A DNA stretch of 64,000 nucleotides from positions 7,155 to 71,154 of the forward strand of contig JAFRPH010000029.1 of the NCBI GenBank assembly GCA_017429205.1, in the 5' to 3' direction. Origin of the DNA: Bacteroidales bacterium. GTDB taxonomy: Bacteria; Bacteroidota; Bacteroidia; Bacteroidales; UBA932. Position 1 is the stretch's first letter. The number at the start of each line of letters is the position of its first letter. Below the pieces are notes generated by a model, which saw only the letters and a list, made by a program, of their open reading frames with translations, did no database searches and was not told where the DNA came from. Made by a program: the position numbers and the translations under genes. Shown piece after piece: positions 23,322 to 32,887 of this stretch.

Positions 23322-26300
23322 TTAGAATTTGAGGGAGGCGCCCACGTTGACGGTCCGGTTCACGGGGTAGTTGTAGTTCAGCACCACGTTGCCGTTGGCC
23401 GCGCCGCCGTTGGTGCCCGGACGCTCCGGGTCCATATACTTGTCCTTGCAGAAGGTGAGGAGGTTGTAGCCGCTCACATAGACGCGGAGGCTCTTGACGT
23501 TCACCACGCGGGTCCACTTGTACGGGAGCGTGTAACCCAGCTCCAGGGACTTCAGACGGAGGTAGGACATGTCCTTGATGCCCGTCGTTCCGGTGGTGAA
23601 GCTGTGGCTCGTGGCGGGATAGTAACCCGCAACCCACTGGGTGTGGGGGTTCCACGGGTCGTCCCACTGGTTCACGGTGTGCCAGCGGTCCAGGTACATG
23701 TCCAGGACGGCGCCGCCGTTGAACGGGCCCACTTCGCCGAACACTTCGCCGTATTCGCTGTACACGCCGGCGGAACCGGCCCAGTTCATCGAAAGGTCGA
23801 AGCCCTTCCAGTCCGCGCCGAGGGTGATACCGTAGTTGAACACCGGGAGGTTGTAGGTGGCCACCGGGTGGGAGTCGTTGCCGTCCACCACGCCGTCGCC
23901 GTTCCAGTCCTCGTAGTAGTAGTCGCCCGGGAGGGTGCCGGTGCCGTAGTTGGTGCCGGTGGTCGGGTGGTTCTGGATCTCGTCGTAGGTGGTGAAGCGT
24001 CCGGCCTCCGGGATGGAGAACCAGATGTCCTTGTTACGGCCGGAGACCGCGCCGCGGCGCCAGTTCTCCATGGAGTTGCCCGCCTGGGAGTCCAGGTGGT
24101 AGTTCCAGCGGTTCTTGGCGGCGGACATGAAGCCCGTGACGTAGTAGCCGACTTCGCCCACGCGGTTGCGGTGGCTCAGCTGGAACTCGTAGCCGAAGGT
24201 GATGTCGCTTTCGATGTTCTCCTGCGGCATGGAGGCGCCCACAGTGCCCGGAAGCACGACGGAGGACGTCGCGAGCAGGCCGTCGCGGTTGCGCTGGAAC
24301 ACCTCGAAGGTACCGCCCAGCTTCTGGTTCCAGAAGTTGAAGTCCAGACCCAGGTTCTTGGTGGTGGCGGTGTACCAGGTGAGGTTCGGGTTCGGGATCG
24401 CGGCGGCGTCGACACCGGTCACGACCGTGCCGTTGTAGACCCACGCTTTGTTGCCCTGCAGGTTGTAGCCCGTGTAGATGGACGGGTAGGTACCGGCGGA
24501 GCCGTCGTCACCGAGCTTACCCCAGGACGCGCGGAACTTCAGGTTGGTGACCCACGGGAGGTTGTTCTTGATGAAGCCCTCCTCGCTGATGCGCCAGCCC
24601 ACGGAAACCGACGGGAACCAGCCCCAGCGGCTCGCGGCCGGGAAGCGGGAGGAAGCGTCGTGACGGATGGCGGCGTCCAGCAGGTACTTGCCCTTGTAGT
24701 CGTAGTTCAGATGGCCGATCCACGCCCGGCGGGACATGTCGCCCAGGCCGTTGGACTTGCCCACCTGGTTCTCCTCTTCGCCGGAGAACAGGTACGGCTT
24801 GTCCAGCATCATCGTGCGGCGGGCGTAGAAGTTGTCCCACTCGTTGTAGGACTGCTCGTACATCCCCATCAGCGCGACGTGGTGCGCCTTCGCGAAGGTG
24901 TGGTCGTAGTTGACGGACAGTTGCATCACCTGGCCGCTGTTCGGGTCGGTGGAGCGCTGCACGTAGGAATCGTCACCGCCGTTGCGGATGAACTTGTTCA
25001 GGGAGCCGTCCGCGTTCTTGGAGAACAGGTAGTAGGTCCGCTGGTACTCCGTGTTGTTGGTGGTGTAGTAGTCGTAGCTGTAGAAGGCGCGGAGGCTCAG
25101 GCCGTCGACATACGGGATGTCATAGGTGAGGGTCATCGCGGCGTTCAGGTTGTTCCGCTTCTCCTGGCGGAAGCCGGAGAAACGGCTGTCGGTCGCGGCG
25201 ACCGGGTTCTCGGACTCGAGCATCTGGTCGTCGAAGCTCGGCAGCTCGTGGTTCCCGTCGATCCAGGCCTCGGAGGTGGGACGGTAGGTCCACGCCTTCT
25301 TGTACACGGCCCAGATGGTCGTGAACGGCTGGTTCTTCTCGTCCATGTAGCCGGACAGGGCGACATTGGCGCGCAGGCGGTCGGTGATCTTTGCATCGAC
25401 GTTGGAACGGAAGTTCCAGCGGTGGTAGTTCAGGGAACCGCTGCGGTAGGAGCCCATCATGTCCATGTAACCGAGGTTGAAGAAGTACTTGATCTTCTCC
25501 GAACCGCCGTTGACGGACAGGTTGTACTGGCTCTGCGGGACGTTGTTCTTGAACAGCTCGTCACTCCAGATGGTGCTCTTGCGGGTGCCGTCGCTGTAGG
25601 ACATGATGGTGTCCCAGGCGTAGATGCCCAAGCCCCGGTTCGGATAGTTGCCGTTGAACCCGTTGTAGTTCTTCTCGTTGATGAGCATCATGTGGGAAGC
25701 GGCGTCCACCGTGTTCGGGACATACAGGAAGGTCTGCCAGCCGTAGTTCATCGACAGGTCGATGTCGAACTTGCCGTCGTCGCCGGAGCCCTTGCGGGTG
25801 GTCACGAGGATGACGCCGTTCGCGGCCCGCACGCCGTAGATGGCGGCGGAGGCGTCCTTCAGCACGGACACGGACTCGATTTCATTGGCGTCCATGCGGG
25901 AGAAGTAGGCCTGGTCGCGCGGAATGCCGTCCACCACGAACAGCGGGGTGCCCATGCCGCGGATGTCGATCGCGTTGTCGAACTCGCCCGGCTGCGCGGA
26001 GCGCTGGGAGATGCGGACGCCGGCGACCTTGCCGGACAGCATGTTCACGACGTTCTCGTTCTTGGTGATGACCATCTCCTTGTTGGTGACGGCCGAAACC
26101 GCACCGGTGAGGGTGGCCTTCTTCTGGACACCGTAACCGACGACGACCGTCTCTTCCAGGAAATTGGCATCGTCGCGGAGGACGACGTCGATGGGAGTCT
26201 GCGCGGCGGACACCACCTCATCGGTGTAGCCGATGAAGGAGACCACGAGATGGTCCCGCGTGGAGGCGGCGATCTCGAAGCGTCCGGCCGCGTCGGTCAT

Positions 26301-26462
26301 CGTGCCGCGGGTGGTACCCTGCACGATGACGCTGGCGCCGACGAGCGGTTCGCCGCCCCCGTCCCGGACCGTACCCCTCACGGTACGGTCCTGGGCGGAC
26401 AGGGACAGCGTCAGGAACGCCGTCAGCACGGTCAGGATAATATGTGAAAGTTTCAATTTCAT
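23322..26462 (-). CDS. susC: SusC/RagA-type TonB-dependent outer-membrane transporter
   Basis: The 1046-residue protein has a signal peptide (LTVLTAFLTLSLSAQ) and a carboxypeptidase-like beta-sandwich (about 25-100; VRGTVRDGGGEPLVGASVIV). The plug follows (LEETVVVGYGVQKKATLTGA, IDIRGMGTPLFVVDG, KDASAAIYGVRAANGVILV), then a large beta-barrel ending in NYPVNRTVNVGASLKF with a terminal Phe. SusC imports oligosaccharides bound by SusD using TonB energy. The gene lies between a DUF4988-like lipoprotein gene (52-base gap upstream) and susD (12 bases). Its length is typical. Confidence 0.95.
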   Translation of the reverse strand: MKLKLSHIILTVLTAFLTLSLSAQDRTVRGTVRDGGGEPLVGASVIVQGTTRGTMTDAAGRFEIAASTRDHLVVSFIGYTDEVVSAAQTPIDVVLRDDANFLEETVVVGYGVQKKATLTGAVSAVTNKEMVITKNENVVNMLSGKVAGVRISQRSAQPGEFDNAIDIRGMGTPLFVVDGIPRDQAYFSRMDANEIESVSVLKDASAAIYGVRAANGVILVTTRKGSGDDGKFDIDLSMNYGWQTFLYVPNTVDAASHMMLINEKNYNGFNGNYPNRGLGIYAWDTIMSYSDGTRKSTIWSDELFKNNVPQSQYNLSVNGGSEKIKYFFNLGYMDMMGSYRSGSLNYHRWNFRSNVDAKITDRLRANVALSGYMDEKNQPFTTIWAVYKKAWTYRPTSEAWIDGNHELPSFDDQMLESENPVAATDSRFSGFRQEKRNNLNAAMTLTYDIPYVDGLSLRAFYSYDYYTTNNTEYQRTYYLFSKNADGSLNKFIRNGGDDSYVQRSTDPNSGQVMQLSVNYDHTFAKAHHVALMGMYEQSYNEWDNFYARRTMMLDKPYLFSGEEENQVGKSNGLGDMSRRAWIGHLNYDYKGKYLLDAAIRHDASSRFPAASRWGWFPSVSVGWRISEEGFIKNNLPWVTNLKFRASWGKLGDDGSAGTYPSIYTGYNLQGNKAWVYNGTVVTGVDAAAIPNPNLTWYTATTKNLGLDFNFWNQKLGGTFEVFQRNRDGLLATSSVVLPGTVGASMPQENIESDITFGYEFQLSHRNRVGEVGYYVTGFMSAAKNRWNYHLDSQAGNSMENWRRGAVSGRNKDIWFSIPEAGRFTTYDEIQNHPTTGTNYGTGTLPGDYYYEDWNGDGVVDGNDSHPVATYNLPVFNYGITLGADWKGFDLSMNWAGSAGVYSEYGEVFGEVGPFNGGAVLDMYLDRWHTVNQWDDPWNPHTQWVAGYYPATSHSFTTGTTGIKDMSYLRLKSLELGYTLPYKWTRVVNVKSLRVYVSGYNLLTFCKDKYMDPERPGTNGGAANGNVVLNYNYPVNRTVNVGASLKF

Positions 26463-26514
26463 AAGATCGGTTTAAAGTGACTGAATGGAACAGGTTGGAA
26501 CAATCATTCAGATA

Positions 26515-28251
26515 CTACCGAGGGGACGGGTCGACGGCGCCGTCCGGAGCGAGGCGGCGGTTGAAGAAGACGTACGCGGTGTGCCAGCCGCCGATGCGGA
26601 TCTGGCCGTAGTCGTACTCGTAGCGGAGGCCGACGCCGAAACGGAAGCCGGTACCGGTGTAGTTGGCGCCGGTGGTGAAGCAGCAGGCGGGCTCGTCGAA
26701 GCCGAAGTCGAGGGTGCCGGCCGCGTCGAAGGCGTTGCCGTCCCAGCCGCCGATGATTTCACCGTTGCACTCCACGCCGTAGGCGGCCTTCACGGCATCC
26801 TTCTGCTCCTGGGTGAGGTTGTCACGCTGGGAGGAGACGATGGAAGGCTGCGTGCTCTGGAGCCAGATGCCGCGGCTGTGGCGGGCGAGCTTCTGGCCGA
26901 GTTCGCCGAGTTCGAGCTTGGAACCGTCGGAGTAGACGATGTCGCCGGGCTCGCTGACGGTGATGGACAGATTCTGGATCCACTGGATCGCCTTCGGGGC
27001 GTCGCCGTGCTGGAACCAGAGGTAGTCGTTCTCCTCGCCCGGAGTGGCCTTCATCCACAGGTCGATGAAGGAGATGCGGTTGGCGCCCGCGGGCACCATC
27101 GTGCGGTACTCCATATGCTGGGCCTCCGGGAAGTCGGGGCTGTAGTGGATGTCGCCGTAGGTGGCGTCGTCGTCGCGGCCGAAGGAGGCGAGGCCCGTGC
27201 GGATCGGGTCGTTGATGGTCCAGAAGACCTTGTTCTTGATCTGGTCGTTGACCTTGCAGTAGACATAGATGCCATCCTTTTCAGGATCGTAGCAGCTGGT
27301 GCCCGGACGGGTGTTCATCGTCCAGGTGCCGTCAGCGGCGAGACAGTTCCTGAACAGGTCGTAGCGGGAGGCCACCTGGCCGTTCTGGAGCTCGGCCGGA
27401 GCGAGTTCGAAGGTCACGGTGCCGGCGGGGAGGTCCTTGTAGAGGTCCTTGAAATTGAAGGTGCCCAGGAAGTCGGCCTTGGCGTCCGGGAGCTGGGCGC
27501 GATAGCTGTCACCCACCTCGGCGGCGGTCACCTCGTCGATGAAGTGCGGGGTCTCGAGGGCCTCGGGCTCGAAGCTGTTCTCGCCCACGTGGACGATGAA
27601 GTAGTTGGAGCTGATCGCGGTGCCCTTGAGTTCCACTTTCAGGGCGACGGTGTAATCCTTGTTGGACTCGGCGGCGAGGGCCTTCAGGTTCACCTTGATG
27701 AGGTCGCCGTCGTTCGTGGCGGACTCCACCTTGAAGAGGCCGGCGCCGGCGCGGGTCTTCGCCTCACGCGCGTCCGCGATGTCGAAGGTCGCCTCGGAGG
27801 CGTTGAAGGAAGGCGTGGCGAGGAAATTGACCACGGCGCCCTCTTCCCCGAGGAAGACGATTTGGTCGGTGTATTCCGGGACATAGACGATGGAGTTGAT
27901 GGCCGCGGAGGAAACCTTCGGGATGGTGTAGGAGGTGCTGTTCACGGTGATGATGAACGCATCGGCCGTCTCCTCGACGGAAACGGCGGCGCCGCCACCG
28001 CCCTTGGTGTCGATGACGATGGTCTTGCCGTCGCTCAGGACGATGGTCCACACGCCGTCGGCCTGGTTGGCGCTGGTGACGGTGAGGCCCGTCACGACCG
28101 CATTCTGGAGGTCCTTCTGGGTCTGGTGCCAGGCACCTTCCAAGACTTCTACCCGACGGGTAAGGTCGTCAAGCCCCTTGTTGTCGCAGGCGACGAAGGC
28201 GGGAACGACCATGGCTCCGATGAGGAGCGCGCTGATGAGGTGTTTTTTCAT
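26515..28251 (-). CDS. DUF4988-like (PL29 N-terminal-type) surface lipoprotein preceding susC
   Basis: This 578-residue lipoprotein (LLIGAMVVPAFVACDNKG) starts with a short helical segment LDDLTRRVEVLEGAWHQTQKDL, then beta-rich repeats (GVWTIVLSDGKTIVIDTKGG, TYTIPKVSSAAINSIVYVPEY). That arrangement is typical of DUF4988, the N-terminal domain found in PL29-like and other surface glycan-binding lipoproteins. The C-terminal 300 residues are acidic and beta-rich without a catalytic motif I recognise. It is the first gene of the SusCD operon, which is unusual because such proteins normally follow susD. I expect surface glycan binding, but lyase activity is possible. Confidence 0.6.
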   Translation of the reverse strand: MKKHLISALLIGAMVVPAFVACDNKGLDDLTRRVEVLEGAWHQTQKDLQNAVVTGLTVTSANQADGVWTIVLSDGKTIVIDTKGGGGAAVSVEETADAFIITVNSTSYTIPKVSSAAINSIVYVPEYTDQIVFLGEEGAVVNFLATPSFNASEATFDIADAREAKTRAGAGLFKVESATNDGDLIKVNLKALAAESNKDYTVALKVELKGTAISSNYFIVHVGENSFEPEALETPHFIDEVTAAEVGDSYRAQLPDAKADFLGTFNFKDLYKDLPAGTVTFELAPAELQNGQVASRYDLFRNCLAADGTWTMNTRPGTSCYDPEKDGIYVYCKVNDQIKNKVFWTINDPIRTGLASFGRDDDATYGDIHYSPDFPEAQHMEYRTMVPAGANRISFIDLWMKATPGEENDYLWFQHGDAPKAIQWIQNLSITVSEPGDIVYSDGSKLELGELGQKLARHSRGIWLQSTQPSIVSSQRDNLTQEQKDAVKAAYGVECNGEIIGGWDGNAFDAAGTLDFGFDEPACCFTTGANYTGTGFRFGVGLRYEYDYGQIRIGGWHTAYVFFNRRLAPDGAVDPSPR

Positions 28252-28310
28252 GTTGAAAAAGATTATGTGATTGGTTTGTTGTTTTGTTTTGCTGGCTCAA
28301 TGTCCGGTCA

Positions 28311-28318
28311 CAAATATG
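28311..28318 (-). promoter_or_regulatory. -7 box of the SusCD operon (CATATTTG, 7 of 8 to consensus)
   Basis: CATATTTG on the minus strand, 59 bases before the ATG at 28251. The phased TTAA array begins 11 bases upstream; no -33 TTG. Confidence 0.5.
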
Positions 28319-28329
28319 CGCGCGTACCC

Positions 28330-28392
28330 TTAAAAACGCGCGGAACGCGTGCTTAATCCGGCCCTTAAGATGTCGTTTTAATGTTTTTTTAA
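28330..28392. promoter_or_regulatory. Phased TTAA array upstream of the SusCD operon
   Basis: TTAA at 28330, 28353, 28365, 28378 and 28389 (steps 23, 12, 13, 11), starting 11 bases from the -7 box and reaching back to the end of the GH31 gene. Confidence 0.6.
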
Positions 28393-28397
28393 GGGTG

Positions 28398-30689
28398 TCA
28401 GTTCATGTCGACGGAGACTTTCTCCCCGGCGTACCGGACTTCCCGGTCGCAGGAGGTGTTGTCCAGGCCAGTGCCGGCGCCCGGACGGACGACGACGATC
28501 CGGAACGTGCGTTCGGCGACCATCCCCGGATACGCCCCCTGGCGCGGGCCGATGGTCAGGACGCCGTCCGCATCGTTCCAGTCGAACGCGATGGTGGAGC
28601 AGGCACCTTGCTCGTAGCCGTAGCCGTCCCCCTCGTCCTCGTAGAGAGTGAAGGTGCCGTCGGCACCCGTATAAACCCGGATCTGCAGGTTGTCCCAGGG
28701 CTTTTCGGCCGCATACTGGACTTCCGGGCCGACGGGCAGGACCGCGCCGGCCTTCACATACAGGGGCAGTTCGTCCCGGGCGAACGTCCGGTTGAAACTC
28801 ACCCCGCCGTTCAGGCGCACGCCGTCCCAGAAGCCGATCCACTCCCCTTCCGGGAGATAGACGCTCCGGGTGTCGTCCTCCGTGGACACCGGGGCGACCA
28901 GGATGGACTTCCCGTACAGGAACTCCGTGTCCTCGTCCCAGGTCCGCTTGTCCTGCGGATAGTCCAGGAACAGGGCCCGCATCAGGGAAGCGTCCTCCCG
29001 CGTCACGGCCGCGACGGCGCTGTAGGTATAGGGCAGCAGCCGGTAGCGCAGCCGGATGTATTTCTCCTGCAGGTCGAAGTCCGGGTCGCCGGGACCGCCG
29101 AACCGGAAGATCTCCCGCGGGGTGTTCGTCCCGTGCGAACGCATCATCCCCGTGAAGGCCGCGAACTGCATCCAGCGGCCGTACAGCTGCCGAAATCCCG
29201 GATTTTCGTACCCGCCCGGCCAGGACCCGGCGAAGAAACCGCCGATGTCCGCGTTCCAGAAAGGAATGCCGCACAGGGACAAATTCAGCGCCTCCTGGAC
29301 CTGTTCCTTCAGGGAGGTCCAAGTGGACTCCAGGTCGCCGGACCAGACGTGCGCGCCGTAGCGCTGCAGGCCCGCCGTGGCCGAACGGGTGAGGATGGAG
29401 ACGCGGCGGTCGGACGTCAGCGCCCGCTGGTGGTCATACACACCGCCCACAGAATACAGCGGGAAGGAATTCCGCATTTCGCGGTAAGTCCCTTCCGGGG
29501 AACGATAGTCGTAGTCCTCCGGACGGACCGGCTGGTGCTCCGGCTCCGTGGCGTCCAGCCACCAGCCGTCGACCCCGGCCGACCAGAGGTTCTTTTCCAT
29601 ATAGTTCCAGAAGATCTCCCGGGCGCGGGGGTTCCAGGGGTCGTAGACCCGGACCCCGTTCCCCTGCGGGAACGTGCTCTGGCCCAGCAGCAGGTTCTCC
29701 GCCTGCAGTTCCTGGAAAATGTTTGATTCCGGGCCGAAGGACGGCCACACGGAAATGAGGGCGTGGGCGTGGAGCCCATGGATTTCGTCCATCATCCCCT
29801 TCGGGTCCGGATAGGCCGGATTCAGGAACTCCACGGCGTTCCAATGGGCGTTGTCCCCCCAGTACTGCCAGTCCTGGACGATGCCGTCCAGGGGCACCTG
29901 GAGCTCCCGGTATTTCTTGACAACGGAGACCAGTTCCTCCGCCGAGCCATAGCGTTCCTTGGACTGCAGGAAGCCGTACTGCCAGAGCGGGTTCATCGGC
30001 ACCCGGCCGGTCAGGGCGCGGATGTTCCGCACCACGGCGTCGCCGCTGCCGCCGCCCAGGAAGAAATACGAGCAGTTCTTCCCGGCCTCCGACGAGAAGG
30101 ACACCCCCTCCTCGCCACTCCGGAACTCTGTCGGGGAATAATTGTCCCAATAGACGGCGTATCCCTTCACGGAATGGAAGAGCGGGATGGCGATCTCCAT
30201 ATTGACATTCTCCAGGTGGTAGTTCTTCCGCCGCTGGTCCAGGCCGCCGCCCCGGTGCTGGCCCAGGCCGTAGACGGCCTCGCCCGGCTCCAGCAGGAAG
30301 CCCTGGTAGATCTCCTCGTGGGAGACCGCCTCCGGCTGCTCCTGCAGCAGCAGCGTCCCGTCCGGACGGTAGAAGGAATAGACGGCCTTCACCGGATCCA
30401 GGTCCACCCGGAGCGACTCGGTCGTCAGGCGGACGATTCCGCCGTCCAGGGTTTCCAGGTCGAAACGGACCTTCCCGGGCTTCATCGAAACCGAGGCCGT
30501 CGGCGCGGTGTCCACTTCGCCGTACAAGGGGGCTTTCACCACCTGGATGATGTCCGGAGCATAGCAGACGACTTCGAAACGGGCGGCGGGCCCGTCGGTC
30601 CGGAACCCGTGGGCCGTCTTGCGGACCGGCCCGGTGCAGCTGCTCAGCAGCAGGGCCGCCGCGGCAGCGACAAACAGACAGTTTCTCAT
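28398..30689 (-). CDS. GH31-family alpha-glycosidase lipoprotein
   Basis: This 763-residue lipoprotein (MRNCLFVAAAAALLLSSC) has the GH31 order: N-terminal beta-sandwich (VYGLGQHRGGGLDQ), a TIM barrel (PLWQYGFLQSKERYGS, VPLDGIVQDWQYWG) and C-terminal beta-domains (LLPYTYSAVAAVTRE, VKAGAVLPVGP). The nucleophile Asp lies in WWLDATEPE (about 378) and the acid/base Asp in WSGDLESTW (about 450). GH31 includes alpha-glucosidases and alpha-xylosidases; the WLDATEPE form is common in alpha-xylosidase-like members. The gene overlaps GH92 by four bases and ends the GH2, SGNH-GH43, GH92, GH31 operon. Confidence 0.9.
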   Translation of the reverse strand: MRNCLFVAAAAALLLSSCTGPVRKTAHGFRTDGPAARFEVVCYAPDIIQVVKAPLYGEVDTAPTASVSMKPGKVRFDLETLDGGIVRLTTESLRVDLDPVKAVYSFYRPDGTLLLQEQPEAVSHEEIYQGFLLEPGEAVYGLGQHRGGGLDQRRKNYHLENVNMEIAIPLFHSVKGYAVYWDNYSPTEFRSGEEGVSFSSEAGKNCSYFFLGGGSGDAVVRNIRALTGRVPMNPLWQYGFLQSKERYGSAEELVSVVKKYRELQVPLDGIVQDWQYWGDNAHWNAVEFLNPAYPDPKGMMDEIHGLHAHALISVWPSFGPESNIFQELQAENLLLGQSTFPQGNGVRVYDPWNPRAREIFWNYMEKNLWSAGVDGWWLDATEPEHQPVRPEDYDYRSPEGTYREMRNSFPLYSVGGVYDHQRALTSDRRVSILTRSATAGLQRYGAHVWSGDLESTWTSLKEQVQEALNLSLCGIPFWNADIGGFFAGSWPGGYENPGFRQLYGRWMQFAAFTGMMRSHGTNTPREIFRFGGPGDPDFDLQEKYIRLRYRLLPYTYSAVAAVTREDASLMRALFLDYPQDKRTWDEDTEFLYGKSILVAPVSTEDDTRSVYLPEGEWIGFWDGVRLNGGVSFNRTFARDELPLYVKAGAVLPVGPEVQYAAEKPWDNLQIRVYTGADGTFTLYEDEGDGYGYEQGACSTIAFDWNDADGVLTIGPRQGAYPGMVAERTFRIVVVRPGAGTGLDNTSCDREVRYAGEKVSVDMN

Positions 30690-32878
30690 ATTCCCCAGTC
30701 TTTGTTGGGCTGGTCGCCCATCACGAACACCAGTTTTCCGCCCTTGACCACTTCGTCGTGGCTCAGGAAGGGCCGCGTAAGCGGCTCCCCGTTCAAAGTG
30801 GCGGACTGGATGTATTTATTGTCCTCGGATGCGCCCTTGGCGACGATCTCGAAGGTCTTCCCGCCGGGAAGATGCACCTTGGCCTCCGGGAAGACCGGAC
30901 TGCCGATGGCATATTCGGCCGATCCGGGCGTGACCGGATACAGGCCCAGGCAGGACCAGACCACGAAGGAGGTCATCCCGCCGCCGTCCTCGTCGCCGGG
31001 AACGCCCATCAGGTCGTCCCGGAACCAGGTGCGGAGCAGCTGGCGGATCCGCTTCTGCGTCTTCCACGGCGCGCCCGCGTAGTCATACAGGTAAGGGATG
31101 TGGAGCGAGGGCTCGTTGGCCATCGAGAACTGGCCCACGTTGCCGGTATGGTCCGGCAGCATCGCGTAGAATTCATACTTGGACCGCCCCAGCGGCGTGG
31201 AAAAGGTCTCGTCCAGCTTCTTGATGAAGGCGTCGGGGCCGCCCATCAGGGTGATCAGGCCGGGAATGTCCTGCTGGACGTCCCAGCGGTACACCCAGGC
31301 GTTGTTCTCGCCGTAGTACTCGCGGGCGCCCATCCCGCCGGAGAAGCTGTAGTCCAGCGGCTCGATGAAGTTCCCGTCCTTGTCCCTAGGGTGGAAGAAG
31401 CCCGTCGTCCCGTTGTACAGGTTGCGGTAGAACTGCGAGGCCTTGCGGAAAGCGACGCCTTCCGGGTACTGCTTTACCGCATCGGCGATCACGCTCATGC
31501 ACCAGGAATCATAGGCGGTGCCCAGGGTGACGGCCACCGGCTGACGCTTCTCGAAGGAATGGACGTTGGGGTCCGTCTCCGGCTCGCCCGGCCGGAGCGC
31601 CGGGATGTAGCCGTTGTGCCAGAAGAACTGGTCGATCCAGCCCGCCGGATTCCCGCACCAAGGGGCCAAGGTCTTCTCCAGCAGCGCCTTCCGGCAGATT
31701 TCAAAAGCCCTTTGCTTGTCCACGTCCAGGCCCTTGACGATGGCGTCGGCGAAGGTCGCCACCGTATGGTTCGAGTTCATCCGGCGGGAATCGCCGGTCA
31801 CCTCCGGGAAGGTCGGCGCCCAGTCGTTCCCGGTCTGCTCCGCCATCCGGACGAAGGAGGCGAGGATGTCCTCCTCCAGGGAAGGGTTCATCACCACGCG
31901 CAGCGGGTGCGCGGCGCGGTAGGTGTCCCAGATCCAGTCGTCCGTGTAGAACGGCGTGCCGCCGTCCTCGTGGACCTGGTTGTCGAAGGCGCTCCAGTAG
32001 CGGCCGTCCTCGCTCAGGCACACCGGACGCTCGAAGGTCCGGTAGTAGGAGGTGTAGAACACGGTCTTTTCCGTCTCGTTCCCGCCACGGATCTCCATCC
32101 GGCCGAGGGTCTTGTTCCAGACCTTGCGGCCTTCGGCGGCCACTTTCTCCACGTCAAAGGTGTCGATTTCCCGGTGCAGGTTCGCCGCCGCCTGCGCTTG
32201 GCTGATGAAGGAGACGCCATAGCGGAGGTGGACCTCCGGGGCATCGAAAACCATCGCCACGCAGGCGTTCCGGCCGCTGTCGGACTTGCCGTCCAACAGC
32301 TGGCCGTGACTGAGATATCCCTCCTTTACGGGTTTCTCCTGCACTTCCATATACACGTACACCTTCGTCTCCCCGTCCACGACCTGATAACCGGCGAAAA
32401 CCCCTTCCGCCAGGCTCACGGCCCCGTTCAAAGAGGTCAGCAGGAGCGTCCCGCGCCCTTCCTTGAACCGGATCCGGTACACGGCGCTCTGGTGCGAGAC
32501 GGCGTAATCGGCGTGGATCGCCCCGTCTTCCAGGTCGATGCCGAACCCGTAAGGGGTCAGGTGCTCATTGTCGTAGGTGACCGGAATCACCGGACGGAGC
32601 GTCTCCCCCGTCGTCACGGACAGCTTGAAGGCCGACCGCTCCCGGTGGTTCGTCACGATGACCGGCAGGCCGTTGACATACTCGGACGTGTAGTCCGCGC
32701 GCTCGGGATACACCCGCAGCATCGAGTTGGGAAGCTGCACGGTCGGGAAGGTCGGGACCAGCAGGTGGCTGATGTTGCCGATGTACGGGTTCACATAGTC
32801 CACGGGGTCCTTGGGGCCATTCTGGGAACAGCCGGCGAACAGGGCGGCGCAAAGCAGCAGAGCCGATATCTTTTTCAT
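30686..32878 (-). CDS. GH92-family exo-alpha-mannosidase-like lipoprotein
   Basis: The 730-residue lipoprotein (MKKISALLLCAALFAGCSQN) has the two-domain GH92 structure. It opens DPVDYVNPYIGNISH and carries DDWIWDTYRAAHPL, SFSGGMGAREYYGENN, the calcium/catalytic region NEPSLHIPYLYDYAGAPWKT and GDEDGGGMTSF. GH92 enzymes are calcium-dependent exo-alpha-mannosidases with different linkage preferences. The conserved acidic residues of GDED and the NEPS glutamate are intact. I chose ATG 32878; the frame also opens with GTG at 32884. It follows the SGNH-GH43 gene by nine bases and overlaps GH31. Confidence 0.9.
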   Translation of the reverse strand: MKKISALLLCAALFAGCSQNGPKDPVDYVNPYIGNISHLLVPTFPTVQLPNSMLRVYPERADYTSEYVNGLPVIVTNHRERSAFKLSVTTGETLRPVIPVTYDNEHLTPYGFGIDLEDGAIHADYAVSHQSAVYRIRFKEGRGTLLLTSLNGAVSLAEGVFAGYQVVDGETKVYVYMEVQEKPVKEGYLSHGQLLDGKSDSGRNACVAMVFDAPEVHLRYGVSFISQAQAAANLHREIDTFDVEKVAAEGRKVWNKTLGRMEIRGGNETEKTVFYTSYYRTFERPVCLSEDGRYWSAFDNQVHEDGGTPFYTDDWIWDTYRAAHPLRVVMNPSLEEDILASFVRMAEQTGNDWAPTFPEVTGDSRRMNSNHTVATFADAIVKGLDVDKQRAFEICRKALLEKTLAPWCGNPAGWIDQFFWHNGYIPALRPGEPETDPNVHSFEKRQPVAVTLGTAYDSWCMSVIADAVKQYPEGVAFRKASQFYRNLYNGTTGFFHPRDKDGNFIEPLDYSFSGGMGAREYYGENNAWVYRWDVQQDIPGLITLMGGPDAFIKKLDETFSTPLGRSKYEFYAMLPDHTGNVGQFSMANEPSLHIPYLYDYAGAPWKTQKRIRQLLRTWFRDDLMGVPGDEDGGGMTSFVVWSCLGLYPVTPGSAEYAIGSPVFPEAKVHLPGGKTFEIVAKGASEDNKYIQSATLNGEPLTRPFLSHDEVVKGGKLVFVMGDQPNKDWGI

Positions 32879-32887
32879 AGGCACGGT

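Noticed and set aside
21297..26447. A 1716-codon open frame on the + strand
   Set aside because: It lies antisense to susC and susD, which have clear family motifs. Its translation is Val/Gly/His/Asp-rich without domains, as expected from the opposite strand of high-G+C genes.
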